Of a DNA stretch of 64,000 nucleotides, positions 11,759-28,478 are shown one piece after another (position 1 is the stretch's first letter; every line of letters starts with the position of its first letter). Source of the stretch: Dirofilaria immitis. Taxonomy: Eukaryota; Nematoda; Chromadorea; Rhabditida; Onchocercidae. The stretch covers positions 2,789,501 to 2,853,500 of the forward strand of contig JAKNDB010000105.1 of the NCBI GenBank assembly GCA_024305405.1. Reading direction: 5' to 3'. The notes beneath the pieces were generated by a model. That model was given only the letters and a program-made list of their open reading frames with translations. It had not been told where the DNA came from and ran no database searches. The position numbers were made by a program, and so were the translations under genes.

Positions 11759-14700
11759 TTAATTGCATAAAATGATAAAAATGACCTTGATATAATGGAA
11801 TGGTGGTTCCACGTAAATTGTTTTAAGTGGTATAAAATACAAATTGTTCAGATTCACAGAAGTTCCCTTATCGAGACATAGCAAATAGATTTGCTGGATA
11901 AGTTCGACACCCAATTCAAACGGAGTGGCAGCAATACGAATACCTTTCGTATCCTCATAAAATGCTTCACCTGTCAGCATTACCACTACTGATCTGATGA
12001 ACTTGTATCGTTAATATTAATTCCAAGCATAATATTTGATTGAAGAATCATAGATCTTCTTATACACACTATTATTTGCATGTAATTGATTCATTACGAA
12101 TGTTATAAACATATCGTGCTGTAAATTACACTGGTGTTCATTGAAATTCCTTATATATAAAAATCTGAGAATAGAAGACTGATGTCACATACAATTATTT
12201 TTACCTGGATGGATATCCTTGTTTATAAACGGAAAATTTTTTCGTTCTATCCAGTGAACTATGAATTTGACATAAATTGAAAAGTCTACGCATTGTATGA
12301 ATATTGAATGATAATTCCTGAGTAATAAGTTTTTGAATAAAGTCACAAGTTATTAAGTGTGAATGTTTTCTTCTTAATCAAATTTTCTAAAATTTTGTTA
12401 CACATTTCGAAAATTAAAATTTCTCTAACAAATGATTCCAAAGTTATTTATAAAAATTTATAGTACTTTGAAACCAGAATAATTTTCCAGTGTTTCCTGA
12501 ATACGATAAATTTCTTGAAGCGGTGCTAATGGATTCGGTTCCGATCGTAACCAGTCGAAAGTTGCATGATCCCGATGTAATCCGATTCGTCGATTTGTCC
12601 ATTGGAATAGTTCGTCCTGCGAAATAGATTTAGATTTAATGCGAAATTTTTGCGATAGTGGTTGGAAAATATGGGATCAGAATTTACTGATCGAGAAATT
12701 AAAATTCCTATTTATTTGAAACGTATAATCTAGTGAAATTTTTGAAAAATTCACTTTCATTTCTCCAAATATTTCTTCAATAATATCATCGAGAGTTATC
12801 AATCCAATAAGACTGTAGCTTTTACTATCGTATTTTACCACCATTGCTAGGTGTGATATGTAACCTAGAGAATATTCTTAAGGATAAAAAAAGAAAAGAA
12901 ATTCAAGAAAAATATGCAAAATGCTTGGAAAAAATATAATGGAATCGATTAATTAATTTATATAATGATCTGTTCTTAGTAAAATGAAACGGACCATTTA
13001 ATAATTGCCCAATTAACTAAAAAAGTTCGCGATATAAATCATTAAGGTTTGGCAAACTTTCGAGAGCATGAAAAATTTAATGCCGTTTAAAAAACAAGCC
13101 TCTTTTGTAGTCAAAATCACGCATCCCAAAAAGCAACCTTTTGGTTCGGATGCAAAATTCTGTCCTTCCATTTCGTTCATTAAAGGTTTTACTTGCATCT
13201 CTTCGCATACAAAACGGACCTAGACATTTCAGTCATCTTTTTTGGAATAAATTTAGAGCTTGCTAAATTAATCTTTAAATCATCAATAATTAATTTCAAC
13301 TCACTAAATTATCAAAAGACTACTTTACGTTGGTGAACTTATGGTAGTGTAGAAACTCATTTATTTGTTTACGGAAGCGTTTTTTCATTTTTCTAATGTT
13401 AGTCAATATTTCTACTCATTAAAACATTATGTCTTGAATAATATTGACCTGATAATAAGTTGTATTTAATAAGCAATAAATTGTTTGAAAAATTATAACT
13501 TTCTTTGTAGGATAACATTATGATAATGATAATATGGGATTTTTTTCATTTATAATTCTCCCGTCACAATATGGGTTAACTAACTTGTTTTAAATAATTT
13601 AATTTCTTGAGTATATCGATGACTATAATGCCTCTATTGAAATCAGTAGTGATGAGATCTTTGACGTTTAGCACTGCAATGACTTTGCTTCTTTTCGAAC
13701 CTTCATAAACTGGTATACGACTGTAACCCTTTTCTACAATCGAAAGAATCATCTGTAAAGTTAATAAATCTATTTAAATTCTATTTGATTTTTTAAAAAT
13801 TGTTACTGAATCTCAAATTTCTATTTCGGTATTTCGGATTACGAATTATGAGAGTAATAGAACGAATGAAAGAAATTAGATCTATAATGCCTGTGTTCCC
13901 TAATTCCTCTTAATTTTCATTCTCTTTCTTTTAAAACCGTTGAAAAAAGTCTTGCAACATTAAGGTATGCATTCTTATTCATCTTTAGTTCATCTAAGGA
14001 TTATTATTTATAACATATTCTTTTATGGCTCTAAGTAAAAGTATTAGATATGTATCGTCATATGAATCAAATTCCAACTTTTGTGTATTTTCTAAACTTT
14101 ACTAAAAATTGTAAATTTCAAACTTCACCGGAGCAATAGTTCATGATATTTTCGTTTTAAATAACTAAACGATTTTATTCTATAACTATTTAAGAAATGA
14201 AAATGAAAGAAAAAGTTTTTCTTTTTCATCATATCATAAAAGGATCGAAAGCATTTCTTTATTCTTCATAACCGATATTTTTATTTCGGAATGAAAAAAA
14301 AATCTATTCATGAACAGTATTACACTTTGCAAATAATAAAAATGATTAGATGGTTGACATCATGGTTCTTCTTCTTTAACGTTTAATCATGATTGATCTT
14401 TTTTTTCTTTGATTAATAAATTGCTTCATTATAACAAAATGCATTTACTAAATGTCTAAGCGACTCTAATACTACAGTTAGAAAAGGACCTTATTATCAA
14501 GAGCATCTGTTGTTGATAAAAGAAATGCTTCATTAATTTTCGTCATTACATTACCAACTCGGATTCTTGGTAGATTTATCGCATTCTTCAGAATCTCTGC
14601 AATGCTTGAATAACATTTATTCCATCAGAAATAATTGGATAAAAAAGTGATTAAAAAATATACCGGAGAAAACTGCAGAACTTGTTCTTGCTGCTTCCAA

Positions 14701-17065
14701 AATCAAAAATTCTATTTTACTTCTATCGTACACTTCGCATCCTATTAATTAGAAAAGTTTCCGAATTGTAGAATTTCAAAGTTGAGTCTTGAAATTATAT
14801 AGTGTTCAATTTCAATGATTTTAAATTTTCAAAAAAAGGAAAAAGTTTTCCATTTAATAGAAAGCGTATTCTAAATCTTAATTATTTTATGCAAAAAAAT
14901 TTCAATATTTATCAAATTGAACCAACGAAACTAAACAACCTTGAAATCCAAGTGCTGCATCTAAAATTTTAGAAATTGGCCAGACAACAGGTGATAAAAC
15001 AATCATTGCAAACCAAGTGATATAACGCGTTTTGCTAGCAATTTGCAAGCCTCTACGATTACATATTGCCTAAATTATTGTGATAATATAAATAAATAAT
15101 TGCAATGTGATAATATTAAAGTCGCCAATTCATATAATTATAAAATCATCGCGACAATTCTATACTTCTGTCATAATGAGCATTTTAGCGTGATACTGGG
15201 CATTTTAGCGTGATACTGGCTTTTTCTTATCGATGCTATAGAGGCTAATCTATATGACATTGGAAAGTAATCCTTCCATCTTACCAACGGAAATAATTCG
15301 CCAAAAACAACAATAATGATACATGTTACAAGTGTTAATGGAAGCAGTGCTAATCTACCATCACTTATCTGAAATATAACACATGAAGATGCAAGGAATT
15401 TTAATAATTTTAAATGAGAGGTGAAGGAGACAATTCCAATATTTTCTATTTATCCAAGCTTATCAACATTTAATATCAATTTAAATAATTTGGAAATTCT
15501 GTTATTTCAGAACATCTTCATTTTGGCTTCTTAAATAGATTATGAAGCAAAAATAGTTGATCAACATACGTATTGGAGAAAGTTTTCAAGTAACAATGAT
15601 AATCCACAATTAATAATAGCATTGGCTGTTGCAAATGTACAAATGAGCCAATTAAGATGTCTGCGCACCGGTATGATATTTTTGCTAAACGGCTTCTCTG
15701 AAATTTCAATTTAAAAACGTGAAAAGCGATGGAACGTCGTATCTTTTGTTAATTGCGAATTATTTACGTCTCTCATTATGACTTTTGTAGGAGTGCTTTA
15801 GTAGTAATAAATATTAATCAGAGTTTTCGACGATTTGTATCAGTCTATTTTAAAAAAACATACGTATGCATCGCCCATACGAATGATAATATTTAATTCA
15901 CTAATTGCGACCGATGTGAATGATAAATTAAGACCCGAGAAAAGTGCACTCATTGTCACCATTAATAAAATGACAACAATCATTGTATATAATGGGAAAG
16001 GCATCCAGTAGGGACTGCGGGATGCTAATAGTTTTACGCGAATCTGAAGATACGCTTATATGATTGATTTCTTTGAACTTTCTGAACCTGAAACTCATAT
16101 ATGCCATTTCATAATTGAATGAAAAATACTAGCAGTGTTTCTTTTGAGCGTAGGGCAAATCTGCATTAGTCAATACTTTAATATTTTTAAAAATCATCCA
16201 GAAAAGATACATTTTATGATTATTTAGAGGATTTTAAGAAATTAGAGCTAAAATAAGTTAGGAATTGATTATGATAAACTTTTCAAATAAAATAGAGATA
16301 TTGGGAAATTTTTGAAAAAAAGAAATATTATTTTGTTTCAAAGAAATGAATCGTTCCAGTCAAAATTGATTGGTTATGTATTTCGTACAATCCTTCGGAT
16401 TTAATGAAACGGATATTATTTTTAAAACAATCAATGATATATGTTATTTCATTTAGATTTTTGTTCCTAAAAATTCGGTTAACATTCAGAAATAGTGCTC
16501 GAATTGAAGAATTCGGATATAATTCTTATATTATGTCTAAACTTTATGTCTCGTTAAAAAAATCAGGTAACTGATTAAACATAGATATTACGAACATTGC
16601 CTTCAGTTACTTTGTTGGAAAACGATGGCTTAACGCATAACAAATATAAATGGTCATCTTCAGGAATACCATCTTTCAATTCTACTACCAATGAATTATC
16701 GTAAGAAAATTTATCGATCACCTTCATGTAATAAACGGCTTTTTCATGGGAAATGAATCCTGAATTATCGAATTACTAATTAGTATTTGTTACATTGCAA
16801 GACATTTCGCCTTTTAGTTAATTCACTTTAAATAGAAATTAATAAAAAGTATTATAAATTCTTTTATTTAAATTTATATGAATTTAAATTGAATTCTAAT
16901 ACCACGCAATGATCGGCATCAGTTAACCAAATTGAATCATATCTGCTGGGCCATAAATTTGTACCAAATAGTGTCATTGTGAATTTTGCATTTGGCTTTA
17001 CTGTTTCTACATCATACACTGAGCCACGTCTTATTCCCACTACTTTTCCCATCACTGGTAAATCC
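11759..17065 (-). CDS. CNNM / ancient conserved domain (cyclin M-like) metal transport protein
   Basis: Membrane protein family of basolateral Mg2+ and other divalent-cation transport. Domains in order: an extracellular N-terminal segment (17065-16900 GKVVGIRRGSVYDVE; 16757-16584 ending EGNVRNIY); a DUF21 transmembrane domain (16044-15866 SPYWMPFPLYTMIVVILLM, then SALFSGLNLSFTSVAISELN; about 15697-15557 PVRRHLNWLICTFATANAI; 15370-15284 LALLPLTLVTCIIIVVFGEL; about 15069-14935 VVWPISKILDAALG); the RSKIEFLILEA linker (14740-14670); a CBS pair (14600-14490 PRIRVGNVMTKINEAF; 13752-13604 GYSRIPVYEGSKRSKVI; 13214-13040; 12861-12755 SYSLIGLITLDDIIEEIFGE); and a short C-terminal part (12616-12470, 12290-12208, 11986-11759). 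The usual cyclic-nucleotide-like domain seems short or divergent. The signal-peptide exon was not found. All exons read cleanly. Confidence 0.9.
15181..15220. repeat. 20-bp unit repeated twice
   Basis: Two back-to-back copies of CATTTTAGCGTGATACTGG(G) lie inside a CNNM intron. This is a simple local duplication. Confidence 0.85.
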
Positions 17066-17864
17066 CTGTTTTAATCAATTAATAATTGAATTCAAGCAGA
17101 TGATATTATGCAATATTATGACTGGCAAATAGTTAAAGAATTTATTTTGAATAATGAAGATTCATTTTTCAATTATATTCTTTATCTATAATTCATCGTT
17201 ACGAGAATGAAGAAACATTTTGGTATAAAATTTAAACATACAGCTTAAAATACGGGAAATATTAACAGCGTTAATTAAAATCAAACAGCAATTAGTAATA
17301 AACTAATAATTAAAATCAATTAATAATTGACATCGATTTAAGGATAATATACAACAAGTTGTATATTAAACAAAATAAGGGAAAGATCCTTGAATGAATG
17401 ACTTTTAATAAATTCATACAAAAATATGAATGCGAGTGAGATAAACGCAAAATATATTTTACAACAACCATTCACAAGCAATAACCATTTGGACAATAAT
17501 TCATATTTGAAATGTTGTCCATTTATTGGATCACTTTTTTGACTATTTTTAAATTGAAAAGTGCATAGAAATTTTTAATTTATTGTGTGAGTGGTCTAAA
17601 AAAAAAAAAAAAACTAATGAATAACAGATTTATTTACAATTAGCAACAAAATTATGCCAATTGAGAATCGAACATTGTTTGTTCGATTGTAAAGTTATTT
17701 AGGATTTTGAATTAGCAGGAAAAAAGGAAATGAAAAAGAACGATTAAATTAGGTCATCTTTTGGATACTATAAAAGATAAAAAACTCTTTCAAAAGCTTT
17801 CTCGAAATTTTATTCAGTGTAAAAGGTTACATTTTAGAAAGATTATGATGAAGTTTTGAGAGTA

Positions 17865-18247
17865 TTCTCGAAAAAGAGGTTTGAAAAGAGATAGATGAAT
17901 AATTAGTTACCCGAAAATACTTTTCAATGTGCTACGTTCTATCGAGTACCACGGTGACCAAAATGAATAGAAACTGCAATACAATTTTTTACTGCAATAT
18001 CAGTGATAGATGAAAGCTTTATATGAAAGAAATGAAATCAAAGAAAAAAATGTAAAAGTTGAGAAGTGAACATCAGAGCTTAATATTACCAGAATTTAGC
18101 TGAAACATTTTTGGCAATTTAATGATTCCAATAAGTGGATTAAATCTTTATTTAAAGATTTCGCAGTGCTCGATGGAATGTAGCACATTGAAAAACATTT
18201 TCGGATAACTAATTGTTCATCTATCTCTTTTCAAACTTTTTTTCCAA
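17865..18247. mobile_element. MITE-like element with ~80 bp terminal inverted repeats
   Basis: The left arm (about 17868-17949) reads GGTTTGAAAAGAGATAGATG, then AATTAGTTACCCGAAAAT and TTTTCAATGTGCTACGTTCT, ending ATCGAGTAC. The right arm (about 18166-18245) is its near-perfect reverse complement (GTGCTCGATGGAATGTAGCA, ending ATCTCTTTTCAAACTTTTTT). The core is about 215 bp without an ORF. The small size, long inverted repeats and lack of coding sequence fit a non-autonomous DNA transposon. Target-site duplications could not be fixed because the arm ends fade gradually. Confidence 0.7.
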
Positions 18248-18625
18248 TGATATATGTTATCCTAACCTTCTTTTGCTACTTTCTTCAGACCAAATTCTAT
18301 TCTCAAAATGGCTTTGATTCATCGAAATGAATGATGATTTCAGCATACAATTAAAGCTTATAGCTTTCATAATTGTTAGACTGATGCAATCTTCGAGTAG
18401 AAAGAATCTCAATATAATAAACAATATATCCTTGGTGATTTATTTTAATAATGACATATCGGACTAATTACCATATGAATCAAATTCCAACTTCATGCTG
18501 TTGTTTCTGCATATTTTTATTATCATTCTACCATAAATTCCAACTACAAATGCATTCGGAATTTATTAATGTTCAATTTACGGATGTAACTTGTGCTGTC
18601 AACATTCTCTTGTACATGTTTTGAT

Positions 18626-18927
18626 AATAGAATCTCAGTGGTCGTCAATGATAAAATATCTGGTCATCATATAATAACATTTCTAGAAATAAAGTTGCAT
18701 AATAATTGTGCAACTTTATTTCTATTTCTCGCTTAGATTAGCATACTTTTATTTGAGCAACAACATTATTGATCTATCAAACTATTTATTCAGCAATTAA
18801 TCTGTTGTCAAAATGTCAACTTTGATAAGCTTCATTATCCTTATTGTTTTTTAGTTAACATTTTCTAGAAATGTTATTATATGATTTATTCAGATATTTT
18901 ATCATTAATGACCACAGATTCTATTCT
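18626..18927. mobile_element. inverted-repeat (foldback) element within the duplication
   Basis: Left arm 18626-18690 (AATAGAATCTCAGTGGTCG, later AATAACATTTCTAGAAA) is the reverse complement, with a few mismatches, of right arm 18860-18927 (TTTTCTAGAAATGTTATTAT, later GACCACAGATTCTATT). The 170 bp between them contains a second, smaller hairpin. Copy 2 of the duplication has the left arm (about 19250-19314) but not the right. Confidence 0.65.
18685..18723. repeat. perfect 14-bp stem hairpin, repeated at ~19309-19347
   Basis: GAAATAAAGTTGCA and TGCAACTTTATTTC form a perfect stem around a loop of about 9 nt. The same structure occurs 624 bp downstream in the second copy. It could be a transposon subterminal structure or the relic of an earlier nested insertion. 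Confidence 0.7.
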
Positions 18928-21632
18928 CAAAATGGCTTTGATTCATCGAAATGAATGATGATTTCAGCATACAATTAAAGCTTATAGCTTTCATAATTGT
19001 TAGACTGATGCAATCTTCGAGTAGAAAGAATCTCAATATAATAAACAATATATCCTTGGTGATTTATTTTAATAATGACATATCGGACTAATTACCATAT
19101 GAATCAAATTCCAACTTCATGCTGTTGTTTCTGCATATTTTTATTATCATTCTACCATAAATTCCAACTACAAATGCATTCGGAATTTATTAATGTTCAA
19201 TTTACGGATGTAACTTGTGCTGTCAACATTCTCTTGTACATGTTTTGATAATAGAATCTCAGTGGTCGTCAATGATAAAATATCTGGTCATCATATAATA
19301 ACATTTCTAGAAATAAAGTTGCATAATAATTGTGCAACTTTATTTCTATTTCTCGCTTAGATTAGCATACTTTTATTTGAGCAACAACATTATTGATCTA
19401 TCAAACTATTTATTCAGCAATTAATCTGTTGTCAAAATGTCAACTTTGATAAGCTTCATTATCCTTATTGTTTTTAGTTAACTCATTATACTCGTTACAA
19501 TAATGATCTATTATGCATGAACCAACTTTTTAAATCAATTGCAATGAGATTTGTTGCCAGAGAAAAAGGAATGAAAAATCAATCGATAAATGATGAGGAT
19601 TTGGGGTGTTTAGCTTCTGGGATGAATGCAAGATTGTAAGCTATCCTTGTCTCGTCGACATCATACAAGTCGATATCCTAAAAGCAAGTTATCGTTGATC
19701 GCGGGATAGTTCTTTATATAAATTATTATCCAAGTGCTCTGAGAAGGATGTGACAGAGATTTGTGGTTGTTTGATAATTCGAGAGGTCATTTGATGACTT
19801 GTTTCCAGTTATGTGTGCCGTTTGGATGAGATCGGGAAATTGATTTGATTTGACGCTAAGCTTATGCTTCAATTTCAGAATGTCTTCTTTTGTACATTTG
19901 AATATTGCGTCTATAATATAATATCATAAAGGAATTTCTTAAAATCATTTATCAAAGAAAGTACTATTGTAATGCCTTTGTTTTTACAAACCTTTAAATT
20001 ACAAATGTTATCAATAATTTTTCAAATTTTTTTGAATGGTAATATCGCAAACAATCGCAAACAATCCTTGTAACATTTTTCTACATATATGGATTTAATT
20101 TCGTCTCAAGTTTCCTTGTGTGATCGCCATATCTTTCGATGATTCAAAATTGCTATCATGCCTAATCAATGCGATAGTGAAATTGATCAAAACAGCATAT
20201 TTACTTCAATCATTGTCAGATGATTGCGGCAGAAATGCAACATGGAAGTGTCATCGTCTTTGTTAAGAGAGATTCAGGAGAAAAGGACGACATGTAAACA
20301 TATATGTTAACTATAGCAATCCTTGTTCATTTACCAAGAAGTATGCAGCATATTTTTTTGCTGTAATCATGATCTGAGATGAATATCAGTGTTTTTTTTG
20401 TTTAATAAACTTCGATTAATGTGGAAATAATTTGGAAATTTAGCTTAAATATGTATTTATTAAAATAGGAACCATTATAATCAATGCATTTTTGATAACG
20501 AGAAAATAAATTCGTTTCGGGATTCAACGACTATTTTTGCATCTCTTGATTGTGGAAACATCTTTTCTGAAGATAGCATTATCGAGATAATTGGCAAAAA
20601 TGATGACCATTTGGTGAAATATTGATGTATGATTAGATTGTTGTTATCATATAATAAAATTGTGCTCTTTCATTGATTAGGGCTGTTTGAAAATACTGAA
20701 GTTTATTTTGTAGATATTATGATTTTATCAGAATTCATGAGATTAGAGATCGTTGACTCTTATAGCATGATTTTTTGACTACTAAAGTTTATCATTCAAT
20801 ATCAAGCAATAAATATCAGTAATGAAGAAAATGCAAATATTTTTCCATCTGTACTGCTATGATATGATAGAATGTTGTAGGTTAATGTGTTTACGTCATA
20901 TCATCCATTTTTGAACTTCTGAATATTTAATGTTTTTCCGTTTGTCTCTATGAAGATACTCTGGGATCAAGAAATATTCATTGCACTCTTTATGCAACAA
21001 TAGTGCATACGCAAAAACACAAAGATTGCTAATAGTCATAGTACATAGAATTATTGATTTTTTTACGAGCACACATTAATGATATTTTATTTTGTAATTG
21101 AACTGTTGTTACATTTTGAATCATTGCTCACTTATCAAAAATCACAAAATGCATATGCAGTGATAGTGTGATCAAATGCATATGCTATACAATAAGTGAT
21201 AGTGCCGTGTATATGTGACTTAGTGTAATAGATTTTCAAATATGCAAAGAAATCGGATCGATTGTAGTAGATTACATGGTCTAGGAATATTCGATTTTAC
21301 TTGAATTATCACTCGTTTTCTTTATCAATTAGTAAATTGGATATGTGATGTATAAGAGTTCAGATGCGATCCCATAAAATAAGTACTGTGTTGTGTTGTA
21401 TTATATGATATCAAAGATCCCAAATAAAGATGGTAAAAGTAGCTATATGTGCCGTACTTGCGGAGCTAATTATTAATTATAAAATCAGTTTAGATTAATT
21501 TAGTAATTATAACTTACCACAAATGTCCATTCGCTATTTACCTTACATATATTTAGCTGGATTTTGATTAATAGCATTAATATAATATAGATAAATGAAG
21601 CGCTTCATGTATCATTTTGAATAATGCATAAT

Positions 21633-21639
21633 ATTACAG
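21633..21639 (+). promoter_or_regulatory. candidate trans-splice acceptor for TDH
   Basis: ATTACAG lies 17 nt upstream of the proposed TDH start codon, the usual spacing for a spliced-leader acceptor. This is inference from position only. Confidence 0.35.
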
Positions 21640-21656
21640 AAACTATAAAGTAAGTG

Positions 21657-25120
<3,464 letters not shown>

Positions 25121-26835
25121 ATGCAGGAAATTCGGATTAGACAAGTTCATAACAGAATAGTTATATGAATCAGTTTGATGTTTGATTCCTTTCTGGATTT
25201 TGTGCTTAATTCTGGTTTTAACTGGCTTTCTATCCCCATAGATTCTGATTTCACTCCCAGCTTTCTAATTTTTAAGTTTCAATGTTTTTTCTTCAAATTT
25301 TTTTTCAAACGTTCAATTTTCAAACTTTTGAACTGCATTGGAAGCCTCAGCTTCCGATTTAATTGATTTCATTCGGCATCGTGATTTCCGTCTACTAAAT
25401 TTTCTAAGATAAAAATTGATATTGTGAAAAATTGGATTGCACAATATATGTTTTATACGCATTTATTTTGTTTGTATGTTTTAAAATTATTATTCGTTCA
25501 TTAATAATAAAGTGATTATGCTAAATATCAGTGGTAAACTGAATGAATCGAGCTAAATGCGATATGTTTTCCGGAAAACGACAGTTAAAGAGATGTAATT
25601 ATCAATTTTACATTGATATAAATTATACTAAGACATGCTCGAGTAATTCAACAGTTCTTTTATTCCATATAAATTTCCGTTAACTATATTTTCTGGATAT
25701 AGAGCTACACAAACAGGATTTAATAGAAATGATAAAAATAATAAATGATTCCCTTTGGTAAATCGCTGAATATAGATAAGAAATGCTTTTTCATAATTCA
25801 AAAATGTCGGTAAAATTCGAAAGTTCATATAATAAAATAGTTCTGATTTATATCGATATGCTGATGTATAAAGATTTTATAATGGTATTTATTTTGAAAT
25901 CTATTTGTAACTTCTCGGAATGTATGGGAAAAGTATGCTGAACTGCTTAGCTTAGACTTTTGTAAATAAAAATCTTTGCAAAATTTCTTCGACAATTCGA
26001 GTAATTTATTTCAAAAATGAAAAGTCATTTAATCCATAATCCCCGATAATTTTACGTTTCTAAAATACATACCTTATGCTTCCAGCGTTTTCATAAAGGA
26101 ATATCATCTATTTGCACTAGTTTATAGATAATGAACATTCATTTATATAAATGCTTTGTTGCAATGGAATATGAAAACCTGAAACATTCGTTTGGAATAT
26201 GACTATCCTTTTTTGCCGTTTCACAGATCAATATTTTTTGAACCGCAAAAATTGGAGAGAATCATCTTCAACATGAGAAACATGTTGTCCATATTTCTCA
26301 AAATTTTTATAACATACACTATCACTGTGCCAGATCTAATTCATCTAAAAAAAAATGCCACTATGAAGACGAAATTGAAAATGCACGATAGATACATGAA
26401 TTTCTGAACGACTTTTTATCATAATTAAAAGATGTTAATGTATAAAAATATAAATAACATAAATACATTTTTTCCTTTGTTTCTGAAACAAATAAATTTT
26501 ATTTACAAAATAATAAAAACTTTAACAAAGCGATTTGGAAATGGATAAATAATAACAGTCCATTGTGGCACATCATTGATCCGTTAGGAACACATTCGAA
26601 GCAAATCCTTGCAGGCTGCAAAATCCGTGATGCCTCATTTTAATTTTGAATGAACTGAGTATCGGATTTATTTATTTGTTGGCCAGTAAATTATATATGC
26701 ATATATACAGTAAACGTATATATATATATATTGTGAGAATCAATCAGGAAGTGAAATTTCATAAACTGAAAGACTATTCATACATTCCTGAGTAGTTTTA
26801 GAGTGAATAAAATGGCATACAAATAGAGCAAAATT
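25121..26835. other. convergent intergenic region, TDH 3' / eIF3K 3'
   Basis: It holds the two 3' UTRs. AATAATAAAG near 25506 is a plausible TDH polyadenylation signal. A short (TA)n run is at about 26719-26731. ORFs here show no recognisable protein. Confidence 0.5.
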
Positions 26836-28451
26836 CTACGTTATGGCAAAATGAAATATAAAGTTTTGAAAATTATGTAAAAATATACTGTCAAATTGGA
26901 GTTTCTCCTCAATGTTTCTACTTTTGATTGTTGCTTCATGATTCTGTATGAAGTACGCTTCACCATTTTCCTTCGGTATCCAGCCATAAAATCGAGCATA
27001 TTCGTTTACTTGCTTATCTAAAATATCGCTGTCATTTCGTTACAGACTATCTTTAAAATGTGAAAATTGCCTAAACATTAAGCTGGAAAAATCATTAATA
27101 TTTGTTATCCAAATCGAGAAATTAAAACAAGCTTTCGATTTCAAAATGTAAGAAGAAATATGAATACGACACAATGTTACCAAATAATTTACTTACTATG
27201 ATAAAAGTCACAGACCTCATTTTAAAGCCATTCATCATTTTTGTCAATATTTATTATTCTCAGATACAATGATTGAAAAAATGTTGGGGATAAAACTCAC
27301 CGGAAATTCCACCAAGTAAACGAATCAGAAGAGACTTTTCAATGTTTTGAAAAGTGACATTGATAACTTGACATGCATCTGTAAATACCGCATTTAGAAG
27401 TAAAAATTATCGAAAATATTAAATTGCTGAAAATAATCTTACCAAAGTTTATAGAAGTGATTCTCTTAAAAACCTTGTCGAAAAATACTCTTATTAAAAA
27501 GATTAAAACACGCACAATTCCTCACACTTTCTTCAAATCCCGGCACTGCTTTGATGATTTTAGGAATTTCTCCAGGCTGTCTGAATGGTTCACTGACGTC
27601 ATCTATTGGTCGATAATCCCCTCTCATCAAACGCCAAAATACAGCAAAATTACAAGATTCCAATAAAGCTCCAATGTCAAATATTCTTTTAAGTTCCTGA
27701 ACTTATGCGAAAAAATAGGAATCGTATGAATAAAGAATAAAAAGGAAATTTTCCAAAACTTGAAAAGGATTTTGCTTCGGAACAATAAATAACGATTACA
27801 TAGAAAGCTAACCGGTGAACCAACTCGACTGGAATCAATTAAATATTTTGCAAGAGCATAATCACTTTTCGGAGCCATCATCATCGTTTTCAATAATATT
27901 AGCTTTACCACATTCTCATTATACCTGATGCAATCTTTTTATTTTTTCAGTTTTTTTTAGTTTGATTTTCCAATACATAGCTATAAAAATGCCGCAGGTT
28001 CTACTGTGACACATCACGATCACCTGATCTCTGAGTCCTAATTTGATGAGATTGTCAAAAATAGCACATAGAATTCCAATTTCTTTTGTTATCAGTTTTT
28101 GGTTTTTAGTTCGATCTGCTATTTTTAAGAAATTAGCTGAACAATCGATTTCCTACTTATAGTTCATAACTGAAAAATTCAACATAGAAAAAGTTTAAGC
28201 TGTTTATGAAAAATATTCCAATGTTGGAATTTTCTTTTGGTAATGCTTGAATCCGAAAAAGGCAAAAAACAAACTTGTCGGGATTGAGCTGATAAAGCTT
28301 AAGCGTGGTGACCAGTATATCTTTATCGTACTGATTCTCTTGCACCATTGCTTCGATGCAACTCTCAAGTGTGTCGACATTATTTGGATTATATCGATTC
28401 ACCCCGTTATCGCTTGATCTAATTTATTTTTAGCTCCGCAAAAACTGACAT
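26836..28451 (-). CDS. eif-3.K: eukaryotic translation initiation factor 3 subunit K
   Basis: PCI-type subunit of the eIF3 complex, which helps load mRNA and tRNAi on the 40S ribosome. Exons: 28451 to about 28270, 27924-27813 (LILLKTMMMAPKSDYALAKY), 27696-27516 (IFDIGALLESCNFAVFWRLM, ending VPGFEESVRN), 27378-27301 (YACQVINVTFQNIEKSLLIR) and 27017-26836 (NEYARFYGWIPKENG, AYFIQNHEATIKSRNIEEKL, then TAG). These match eIF3K along its whole length of about 230 aa. In exon 1 the family-typical start MSVFAELK..LDQAITGVNRYNPNNV is visible only if two short runs, A5 near 28430 and G4 near 28403, each gain one base. As written, the frame breaks twice. The start is supported by an ATTGCAG acceptor 16 nt upstream. 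Confidence 0.93.
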
Positions 28452-28467
28452 CGCTCGTGATATAAAA

Positions 28468-28478
28468 CTGCAATAAAA
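28468..28478 (-). promoter_or_regulatory. candidate trans-splice acceptor for eIF3K
   Basis: On the minus strand TTTTATTGCAG ends 16 nt before the ATG. This is a strong acceptor with no obvious upstream coding exon, so spliced-leader addition is likely but unproven. Confidence 0.45.

Larger units (their letters stand above)
18294..19482. repeat. tandem duplication, two ~565 bp near-identical copies, period 624
   Basis: Copy 1 (18294-18859) and copy 2 (18918-19482) both start ATTCTATTCTCAAAATGGC and end near TTAGTTAAC. The only difference I noticed is one T in the T-run before AGTTAAC (six versus five). The 58 bp between them is an inverted copy of part of the unit. No ORF is apparent. The near-identity implies a recent event or an assembly artefact. 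Confidence 0.9.
17066..21656. other. gene-free region with structured repeats
   Basis: It lies between the divergent CNNM and TDH genes and should hold both promoters and possibly the missing first CNNM exon. No exon could be supported. It contains the inverted-repeat element and the large tandem duplication listed separately. The region 19.5-21.6 kb is unremarkable AT-rich sequence. Confidence 0.6.
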
